Source: Wyeomyia smithii (lineage: Eukaryota; Arthropoda; Insecta; Diptera; Culicidae). Taken from it: DNA of 64,000 nucleotides. Location: positions 85,245,215-85,309,214 of the forward strand of contig NC_073696.1 of NCBI RefSeq assembly GCF_029784165.1. The letters run 5' to 3'. The notes below the pieces were generated by a model. It was not told where the DNA came from. It was given only the letters and a program-made list of their open reading frames with translations, and made no database searches. Positions 55,999-64,000 of the stretch are shown piece by piece (the stretch's first letter is position 1; each line of letters opens with the position of its first letter). The position numbers and the translations under genes were made by a program.

Positions 55999-56973
55999 TT
56001 ATGCTGTGTGACACTCGGTGGAAGCTGTCAGCGACCGTTGACGTTTGCTGTTGTTTATTTCTGTACTCCGCTTGACGTGTTGCATGATTGCTGTATATGT
56101 TGTGCTTAAGCCTTCAACATCACTGCGTTTGTTTACCGTATGATCGTTCGTGATAATGTGGCACATTTCCAACACGTTCAACGCTGTTTTTCGCCTATGT
56201 TCATCCAGGATACACACCTCATTCAACTTGAATGAATGGTTCTCGTCGATGCTGTGTTGGAGTAAAGCAGTTTTTTCCCTCAGGTGATGTATTTTGGCAA
56301 TAGTAGATGGGCTGGTGGCATGTTCGTTTGACTTGAGCTCATCCAGTTTTTTAATGTTTGACCGGTGGTTGCTGATTCTTGTTTTGAGATGCTGTGTAGT
56401 GAGTCCAACAAAGCACGCATCGCAGTTGGCACAGGGAATTTTGTAAATGACGTTGCTGCGATCTAATGTTGCGATCCGATCTTTGGTGTTCGTGAACAAA
56501 TGGTTTATGGTGTGCTCATTACGTGTAGCGAGGGTAATTTCTGGGAAATCTATACGCAGTGATTTCTTTATGCGCGCCGTTAATCTGTCGATGTAGGGCA
56601 TAGGTTTGTATGTTGTTGGCAATGTTTCTGCTGGGGCATCTTGTACGTTCTTCCTCATTAGTCTGTTCTGCAATCTATTTCGCAGCGATAAAGGATAGTG
56701 GTTGACCTTAAGATGTTCGTCTATGATGTCGTTGATCGCTTTTGGGGGGAGGTTTGTGCTGAGTTTTCGTACTCTCATGATAAAGTTGGCAACCACATTC
56801 ATTTTCATATGCAACGGGTGACAAGAGAAAAAATCCAGGAATCTACCCGAGGCCATGGGTTTGGAATACCATTCCGTTTTGATGGACTGGTCTGCTTTGC
56901 GGACTAGCACCATGTCGAGATATGGAATTCTACCTTCCTCTTCTCTTTCACACGTAAACTGTAGGTTGCTGTC
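55999..56973 (-). pseudogene. PLE copy B, 5'-truncated
   Basis: Retains only the codons from about residue 543 (DSNLQFTCEREE) to the stop, that is the end of the RT region and the whole GIY-YIG domain, but not the RT catalytic core. YVG of the nuclease is FVG here (TAT to TTT). The open frame continues artificially across the head-to-head junction into antisense copy C (to 57159), which has no meaning. Truncated at GTC (56971-56973). Confidence 0.88.
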
Positions 56974-57858
56974 CATCAAAACTGAATGGTATTCAAACCC
57001 ATGGCCTCGGGTAGATTCCTGGATTTTTTCTCTTGTCACCCGTTGCATATGAAAATGAATGTGGTTGCCAACTTTATCATGAGAGTGCGAAAACTCAGCA
57101 CAAACCTCCCCCCAAAAGCGATCAACGACATCATAGACGAACATCTTAAGGTCAACCACTATCCTTTATGGCTGCGAAATAGATTGCAGAACAGACTAAT
57201 GAGGAAGAACGTACAAGATGCCCCAGCAGAAACATTGCCAACAACATACAAACCTATGCCCTACATCGACAGATTAACGGCGCGCATAAAGAAATCACTG
57301 CGTATAGATTTCCCAGAAATTACCCTCGCTACACGTAATGAGCACACCATAAACCATTTGTTCACGAACACCAAAGATCGGATCGCAACATTAGATCGCA
57401 GCAACGTCATTTACAAAATTCCCTGTGCCAACTGCGATGCGTGCTATGTTGGACTCACTACACAGCATCTCAAAACAAGAATCAGCAACCACCGGTCAAA
57501 CATTAAAAAACTGGATGAGCTCAAGTCAAACGAACATGCCACCAGCCCATCTACTATTGCCAAAATACATCACCTGAGGGAAAAAACTGCTTTACTCCAA
57601 CACAGCATCGACGAGAACCATTCATTCAAGTTGAATGAGGTGTGTATCCTGGATGAACATAGGCGAAAAACAGCGTTGAACGTGTTGGAAATGTGCCACA
57701 TTATCACGAACGATCATACGGTAAACAAACGCAGTGATGTTGAAGGCTTAAGCACAACATATACAGCAATCATGCAACACGTCAAGCGGAGTACAGAAAT
57801 AAACAACAGCAAACGTCAACGGTCGCTGACAGCTTCCACCGAGTGTCACACAGCATAA
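56971..57858 (+). pseudogene. PLE copy C, 5'-truncated
   Basis: Begins inside the codons for SIKTEWYS (about residue 572) and runs to the stop. A one-base deletion (ATTCAAACCC against ATTCCAAACCC in D) disrupts the first codons. There is a private Ser-to-Trp change (YPLWLRN). The nuclease motif is CYVGL as in A and D. It joins B at the microhomology GTC. Confidence 0.88.
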
Positions 57859-58344
57859 CTTGTGCGCAATAGAGTTTGCATGCAAGGTTGCTGGTTACGG
57901 AAAAATTTGGTTTAGTATGATTGAGAGTGCTACGAGTTCCGCTTCGTTAAAGTGTACAGTTTTTAATTTGTTTTTTTTTGTTAATTTGCATAATGTAAGA
58001 AGCATGAATTGTATTTGATATCATGTTTAGCTAATTTAATGTATTTTTGGATGTTCTGTTAGGATGATTACTTTCTGTTTTGACAATTAATGCTCTAGCC
58101 GAAGAACCACTTCACAGGAAAATGGTCCTCTCGGTAATGATGTTATGTGCATAATTTATGTATTTGTTTCTAAAAATCGTTTTGATCTTAATTTACTTGT
58201 AGAGCCTTGATAAAGAATATATATTATTCGAAACGTCGGTGTAAGAGAAAAATATCGTTTTCTTTTCACATTTTAAAGACTGCGAAGCCGAAAAAAACTC
58301 CCCTGAGTAAACTAACAGTCGATAAAAAGTATAGTGGAAATAAG
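57859..58344 (+). repeat. PLE pLTR shared by copies C (3') and D (5')
   Basis: Mirror of 55513-55998. It links the C stop codon to the D start codon and includes the ribozyme-like motif at 58196-58245. Confidence 0.85.
58196..58245 (+). ncRNA. Hammerhead-ribozyme-like motif, copy 3 (reference)
   Basis: Order of parts: CTT...GCC (stem I, 5' side), TTGATAA core, an extra A, stem II GAATA/TATTC closing loop TATAT, GAAA, then ACGT, C, and GGT...AAG (stem I, 3' side). GCC/GGT and CTT/AAG pair with an internal loop between them, as in type I hammerheads. ACGT is self-complementary, so stem III could form only between two molecules, as described for PLE hammerheads. The core has U3-A8 in place of C3-G8 and one extra A before stem II. 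Predicted cleavage would follow C58237. Activity is unproven. Confidence 0.5.
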
Positions 58345-60945
58345 ATGGCGCGTCCCCCCAGCTTTTATCAAGCGATTGACAACGAATTCGGAAGCACAAC
58401 CCTCACGATACTAAAAGAGTATGCAACAAGTAACAAAAAATATGGCAATATGATAAGTCGAAAAAAGTTTCTCGTAAGATGTCGGAGGAGAGGTATATTC
58501 CCAAACCATATAAAAAACTCGTTCAAGTGTGTTTTCGCGTTGCTCGAGACCGAAAGCCCATTCATAAACAAGTTAAATAGGAGCATCAACAGGTTTAAGA
58601 AGTCACTCTTAAATATCGAAATCAGACAGACCTACTATACAATAAATAAGCTTCAGAACGAGCTCAAATCGTTGAAAGGACAGATTGTACATATCCTGCC
58701 TGAACATATCGCACAGAGCTTTCTTCGGTTCCAGGATAATTTTTTGCAAACACATACCGAACACAGCACGAAAACCACTAAACGAAAATTTGACAACTTG
58801 CTCTCCGTTTCCGTGGATCGAAGCAATCCGCCAACCCTCAATGGTAACCCAAAAGCAGTTCACAACGCTACATCAACAACAATTCCACCAGAGACTGAGG
58901 TTTTGTTGAGCTTAGGACCGAAGTTCGCTTTGCCATATACCTCCGTCACTGACGTGCCAGTTTTCCACTTGATCGCGGATTTGGAAAATGTCCTTATTTC
59001 CAATCCGGATAAATCAGTGCGAGATCGTAATCGATGCAATGTCGTCAATATGATTCAGAACTATCTGCACACGTTTGATTCAGCATCATACGATCCTCTG
59101 AACGCATTCTTACAACATGCCTGCAAAATAACAAAGCGCTTCGTCAAAGATAACCCAGACACGATTATTGTTCAGTCTGACAAGGGAAAACAAACCGTTA
59201 TAATGTACGAGAATGATTACAACTCAAAAATGCTACACCTACTGTCTGATGAGAACACATAGAAGCCCACTAAAACCAACCCCACATCAGGTTTTCAAAA
59301 GCAAAACAACGATTTGGTGAATCGCCTGCTAAACTTAGAGTTGATTGATTCAACAACAGCCTATCAGCTACGCACCTTGTCATCGCATTGCCCAAGGATA
59401 TATGGACTACCGAAAGCACATAAGCAGGACCTACCGCTCCGGCCAGTCGTACCCAACATCGGAGGACCATCATACATGCTGTCTAAATATATTGGACGCA
59501 TCGTGCGAGCATCGATTGAGTGTGAGTATAATGTAACAGACTCTTTCAGTTTCTGCGAGTACATTAATACGGTACGACTGCCACCAAGCTACATTCTTAT
59601 TTCGTTGGATGTGGTATCTCTATTCACTTGCATACCCAGGAGTCTAGTAATACACACAATAATAACCAAATGGGATAGAATCAAACGACACACGAAAATC
59701 AACCTTGATTTTTTCATTGAAATTGTAAATTTCTGCATGGAATGTAGCTACTTCTCATTTCGTGGACAGTACTTCAAACAGATCTCTGGAACCGCCATGG
59801 GGAATCCCTTCTCGCCAACTGCAGCTGATTTAGTTATGGAATTATTGCTCGAAGAAGTGGTAGAACGGTTGAATTTCCCGCTCCCACTTTTGAAAAAATA
59901 TGTAGATGACTTAATCCTTGCTGTGCCCGCAGACAAAGTCGAAGAAGTTCTAGATGTTTTTAATAGCTATGACAGCAACCTACAGTTTACGTGTGAAAGA
60001 GAAGAGGAAGGTAGAATTCCATATCTCGACATGGTGCTAGTCCGCAAAGCAGACCAGTCCATCAAAACGGAATGGTATTCCAAACCCATGGCCTCGGGTA
60101 GATTCCTGGATTTTTTCTCTTGTCACCCGTTGCATATGAAAATGATTGTGGTTGCCAACTTTATCATGAGAGTACGAAAACTCAGCACAAACCTCCCCCC
60201 AAAAGCGATCAACGACATCATAGACGAACATCTTAAGGTCAACCACTATCCTTTATCGCTGCGAAATAGATTGCAGAACAGACTAATGAGGAAGAACGTA
60301 CAAGATGCCCCAGCAGAAACATTGCCAACAACATACAAACCTATGCCCTACATCGACAGATTAACGGCGCGCATAAAGAAATCACTGCGTATAGATTTCC
60401 CAGAAATTACCCTCGCTACACGTAATGAGCACACCATAAAACATTTGTTCACGAACACCAAAGATCGGATCGCAACATTAGATCGCAGCAACGTCATTTA
60501 CAAAATTCCCTGTGCCAACTGCGATGCGTGCTATGTTGGACTCACTACACAGCATCTCAAAACAAGAATCAGCAACCACCGGTCAAACATTAAAAAACTG
60601 GATGAGCTCAAGTCAAACGAACATGCCACCAGCCCATCTACTATTGCCAAAATACATCACCTGAGGGAAAAAACTGCTTTACTCCAACACAGCATCGACG
60701 AGAACCATTCATTCAAGTTGAATGAGGTGTGTATCCTGGATGAACATAGGCGAAAAACAGCGTTGAACGTGTTGGAAATGTGCCACATTAACACGAACGA
60801 TCATACGGTAAACAAACGCAGTGATGTTGAAGGCTTAAGCACAACATATACAGCAATCATGCAACACGTCAAGCGGAGTACAGAAATAAACAACAGCAAA
60901 CGTCAACGGTCGCTGACAGCTTCCACCGAGTGTCACACAGCATAA
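58345..60945 (+). pseudogene. PLE reverse transcriptase/GIY-YIG, one nonsense codon (copy D)
   Basis: Mirror partner of the intact frame at 52912-55512: same length (866 codons), same ATG context and same motifs (YGLPKAHK, ISLDVVSLF, AMGNPFSP, KKYVDDL, IYKIPC, CYVGLT). One change, TAC to TAG at 59260-59262 (codon 306), stops translation before the RT core. Other differences from A include an Asn-to-Ile (KMIVVANF), an Asn-to-Lys (HTIKHLF) and an Ile-to-Asn (CHINTND). With a single stop and no shifts, decay is very recent. Could also be a rare allele or sequencing error. Confidence 0.9.
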
Positions 60946-61419
60946 CTTGTGCGCAATAGAGTTTGCATGCAAGGTTGCTGGTTACGGAAAAATTGGTTTA
61001 GTATGATTGAGAGTGCTACGAGTTCCGCTTCGTTAAAGTGTACAGTTTTTAATTTGTTTTTTTTTGTTAATTTGCATAATGTAAGAAGCATGAATTGTAT
61101 TTGATATCATGTTTAGCTAATTTAATGTATTTTTGGATGTTCTGTTAGGATGATTACTTTCTGTTTTGACAATTAATGCTCTAGCCGAAGAACCACTTCA
61201 CAGGAAAATGGTCCTCTCGGTAATGATGTTATGTGCATAATTTATGTATTTGTTTCTAAAAATCGTTTTGATCTTAATTTACTTGTAGAGCCTTGATAAA
61301 GATATATATAATTCGAAACGTCGGTGTAAGAGAAAAATATCGTTTTCTTTTCACATTTTAAAGACTGCGAAGCCGAAAAAAACTCCCCTGAGTAAACTAA
61401 CAGTCGATAAAAAGTATAG
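60946..61419 (+). repeat. PLE pLTR, 3' copy of D
   Basis: 3' terminal segment ending CAGTCGATAAAAAGTATAG directly before the right target duplication. Within C-D the same sequence continues into TGGAAATAAGATGG, so the 3' end falls just short of the coding start. Confidence 0.85.
61282..61330 (+). ncRNA. Hammerhead-ribozyme-like motif, copy 4 (degenerate stem II)
   Basis: As at 58196-58245 except that stem-loop II reads GATATATATAATTC (one base shorter, weaker pairing). The core, GAAACGTC and stem I are unchanged. Confidence 0.4.
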
Positions 61420-61431
61420 TGTAATCTATAC

Positions 61432-61840
61432 ATATAAAAATGCAATTCGGTCTGTCTGTCTGTCTGATCCATATAGGCTCGAAAATTACCGAACCGATCG
61501 GCGTGAAAATTTGTATGTAGGGGTTTTGGTGCCGATAAAGGTTCCCAAGATAGTTTGAGACCCCTCCCTTTTCTGGAAGGGAGGGGTCCCATACAAATGA
61601 AACAAAAATTTCTACACAACTCAAGAACAAACCAAGCAAATGAAACCGAATTTGGCATGTAGATGTTTTAAGGGGTAAAAAATATGTCCATAATGTTTTG
61701 ACACCCCTTCTTCTTTTGGAAGGGAGGGAAGTCATACAAATGAAACACACATTTTTGCACATCTCGAGAGCTAACCAACTAAATGGAACCAAATTTGGCA
61801 GGTGAATGTTTTAGTGGTAAAAAATATGTTCCATAATCGA
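61432..61840 (+). repeat. Helitron-like dispersed repeat, target of the PLE array
   Basis: The restored sequence across the PLE insertion reads TGTAATCTATACATATAAAA, then TGTCTGTCTGTCTG and GAACCGATCGGCGTGAAAAT, phrases common at the start of insect Helitron-like repeats. It continues as tandem units of about 145 bp, each with a CCCTCCC...GGGAGGG hairpin and CATACAAATGAAAC. A minus-strand relative is at 28108-28490. Helitron assignment is by resemblance only. Confidence 0.55.
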
Positions 61841-62880
61841 CCTCAGGCAACATTTTGGATTGTAAGATGGCAACTTCCGGTTTCTGGAAATCAGCCTGAA
61901 ATGGACGATTCCCATTAAATATGAGTATCTCCGGAACCAGAAAGATGCACAGAAGCTAAAAATTGATCACGGACACAATCTTGAATTTTAAGATGGTGAC
62001 TTCCGGCGTCTGGCAAACAGCCGGAAATGACCAAATACCATTCAATATGAATGTTTTCGGAACCAGAATCACGCACAGATGACAGAAATTGATTTCACAG
62101 GCAATTTGAAAGTTCAAAATGACGACTTTCGGTTTCGGAAAAGCAGCCCAAAGTGACCAAATACCACCCAATATGAGTATCTCCGGAGCTAGAATGTTGC
62201 AAGAACACGACTATGAATTGTAGGATGGCAACTTCTGGTTTCTGGAAAACAGCCAAAAATGGCCGATTTCCGTCTGACATGAGTATCTTCGGATCTAGAA
62301 TGATACACAGCAGCTGAAATCGACCACCCATCCCATTCTGGATTCTAGGTTGGCGACTTCCGGTTCCTAGGAAACAGCCGAAAATAATCGAATAACACCC
62401 AATATGGGTGTTTCTTCAACCAGAATGACGCTCAGAGGCTAGAAATTATCTTAAATACCATTTTGAAATCCAAGATGGCGACTTCCGGTTTGTGAAAAAC
62501 AGCCTTAACTAACCAAATACCATCCAATATGAGTATCTCTGGAACTAGAATGATGCAATGAGCTAACAATTTACCTCAGGTACCATTTTGAATCGCTAAA
62601 TGGCAACTTTTAGGAAACAGTCGAAAATGACCGAATATTACTCAAAATGAATATTTCCGTAATCGAGATGATGCATAGAAACCAAACATTGGCCCTGAAC
62701 ACCATTTTGAATTTAAAGGCGACCACTTTTAGTTTCTGGAAAACAACCAAAATAACTAAATACCTCCAAATATGGGTATTTCCGGTGTCAGATTGATGCC
62801 GGAAAATCTGCTGAAAATGACCGAATACCACCCAATATGAATATATTCAGAATTAAGGCGATGTACAGAAGCCAAAAGTC
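61841..62880 (+). repeat. Minisatellite, unit about 120 bp
   Basis: Eight to nine worn units. Each contains variants of CATTTTGAAT, AAGATGGCGACTTCCGGTTT, GGAAAACAGC, ATGACCAAATACC, CAATATGAGTATCTCCGG and CCAGAATGATGCACAGA. The reading frames over it are repeat artefacts. A short stray copy lies at 12560-12775. Confidence 0.85.
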
Positions 62881-64000
62881 GAGGATATTGTCATTTCGAT
62901 AAACCCAATCATTTCAAACGATTTGTTATTTGACTTTGATCTTATCCTATGGCTGATTCGTCGTGCATTTGCAGACTTTTAACACATCGCAAGGAATCAA
63001 TCTTTGAATTTCTTCTCTTTCCAAAACTTTTGAGCAACATATCAAATTGTTATGAAGTTTGTTATTTGTAAGTTGCGAGAGATGACTCGTTCGTATGACA
63101 CTAGTTATGTTCAAATAAGTCATTTAATCTTTGAGATAATAGACTTCCGTTGTTTTATCAACAATTTAATACATAACGGTTGCTTAAGTTCAATTATAAT
63201 CAAATGAAACGGGAACGTATAAAGCAGCCAAACTTTGAAACCACGTGTTCAATCATAATTCATCAGTTAACCCTTAGCCTGATCATCTGATAATAATATT
63301 GATAATATTGATCAAATCGGTTGTGTGGTTTCTGAGATAATGAAGTTTCGCGATTTTCACATTTCGACACATTACAGACAAAGTTACAGTCCGATTATAG
63401 TTAAATTCAATAGGGTGTTATGAGGCTGCTAGACCTCTCATTTGACTTTAATTCAGTGGAAATCGGTTCAGCCATCTCTGAGAAAAGTGAGTGAGTCCAA
63501 GTAGTCTTCGGAATATATTCCTTTTCATAGCTGGATTTCACATTTTTAAACATAACAGGCAAAGTAATGGTCCGATTGCAAAACAAATCAATAGGGTCTT
63601 ATGGGGCAACTAAACCTTCCATTTGACACCGATTTTATGAAAATCGGTTCAGCCATCTCTGAGAAACATGAGTGAGATTAAACAGTCTTCACAACACGTT
63701 TCTTTTCTTAACTTTTGAATCACAAGTTCAATCTTCATAAAATTCAAAAGTTAAGGGTTTTTAATGTAGCCCGTTCATTTGAAATCAATTTTGTTCAAAT
63801 TGGTTGTGTAGTTTTCGAGATAATGATGTTTCGTGATTTTTACATTTTGATACATAGCCTCTAAACTAAAAATCCGATTACAATGAAATTGAATAGGGTC
63901 TTATGGGACAACGAGATCTTTCATTTGCAATTAATTTCATGAAAATCGGTCCAGCCATCTCTGAGAAAAGTGAGTGAGAATAAAAATCTGCACATATACA
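62881..64000 (+). repeat. Tandem repeat running off the window end
   Basis: AAATCGGTTCAGCCATCTCT plus GAGAAAAGTGAGTGAG recurs at about 63461-63495, 63641-63677 and 63942-63978. A second phrase, GATAATGAAGTTTCGCGATT or similar, recurs at about 63338 and 63819. Spacing is roughly 180-300 bp. No coding content. Confidence 0.7.

Larger units (their letters stand above)
52456..61431. mobile_element. Composite of four Penelope-like elements in a giant inverted repeat
   Basis: Order: copy A (full length, minus, about 52468-55650), copy B (5'-truncated, minus, to 56973), copy C (5'-truncated, plus, from 56971), copy D (full length, plus, to 61419). A-B and C-D are head-to-tail dimers sharing a pLTR. 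B and C meet head to head. The arms 52468-56887 and 56971-61419 are nearly identical reverse complements over about 4.4 kb, separated by about 83 bp present only in B. The whole is flanked by TGTAATCTATAC at 52456-52467 and 61420-61431. Both outer termini are element 3' ends. PLEs insert by target-primed reverse transcription and are known for tandem and inverted partial copies. Confidence 0.92.

Noticed and set aside
55999..57159. 386-codon minus frame that seems to extend PLE copy B upstream
   Set aside because: Beyond 56973 it reads antisense through copy C, so the N-terminal part is an artefact of the head-to-head junction.
62095..62831. Minus-strand frames of 70-78 codons considered as genes
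   Set aside because: They lie within the 120-bp minisatellite and repeat its unit.

Overview
The window looks like nuclear DNA of a culicine mosquito, most likely Aedes. It is AT-rich and dominated by transposable elements of the kinds typical of that genus (Ty1/copia, a Jockey-clade LINE, Penelope-like elements, a DD37E mariner, foldback elements, MITEs and satellites). It holds one host gene, a member of the insect dpr (defective proboscis extension response) immunoglobulin family. Species and element names are inferred from protein motifs read by eye; no database search was possible.

Layout. 1-6.7 kb: a decayed Ty1/copia element (LTRs 1062-1250 and 6521-6729, TSD AAGAG) carrying a nested TIR insertion. 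8.7-12.2 kb: a satellite of about 370-bp monomers, broken by a tRNA-type SINE and fading into a diverged tail. 12.2-28.5 kb: gene-free, filled with foldback elements and MITEs, several with readable target duplications (8 bp, TAA, TTAA, TA, CATTG). 28.56-32.91 kb: a full-length but broken Jockey-clade LINE with a 13-bp TSD and poly(A) tail. 33.2-35.2 kb: a 2-kb element flanked by a 10-bp direct repeat, with two TIR MITEs nested inside. 36.46-49.64 kb, minus strand: a complete six-exon dpr-family gene (443 codons) whose splice phases all agree. Its introns hold a heptamer satellite of about 2.7 kb, a near-perfect 242-bp palindrome carrying two tRNA 3' halves, and a 1.65-kb foldback. 51.0-51.8 kb: a dead DD37E transposase.

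52.46-61.43 kb is the most striking structure: four Penelope-like element (PLE) copies forming one giant inverted repeat. Each arm is a tandem dimer (one full-length and one 5'-truncated copy) and the two arms meet head to head at a 3-bp microhomology. The whole is bounded by a 12-bp target duplication (TGTAATCTATAC), and both outer ends are PLE 3' ends. One full-length copy (minus strand, 866 codons) has an intact reverse transcriptase plus GIY-YIG endonuclease reading frame; its mirror partner differs by one nonsense codon and a few substitutions. Each of the four pLTR segments carries a hammerhead-ribozyme-like motif with a loopless palindromic stem III. The PLE array landed in a Helitron-like repeat that resumes at 61.43 kb, followed by a minisatellite of about 120 bp (61.84-62.88 kb) and another repeat to the window end.

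How the parts relate: the dpr gene encodes a neuronal cell-surface recognition protein. The rest is mobile or satellite DNA in and around it, mostly inactive, with the PLE array the youngest-looking component.
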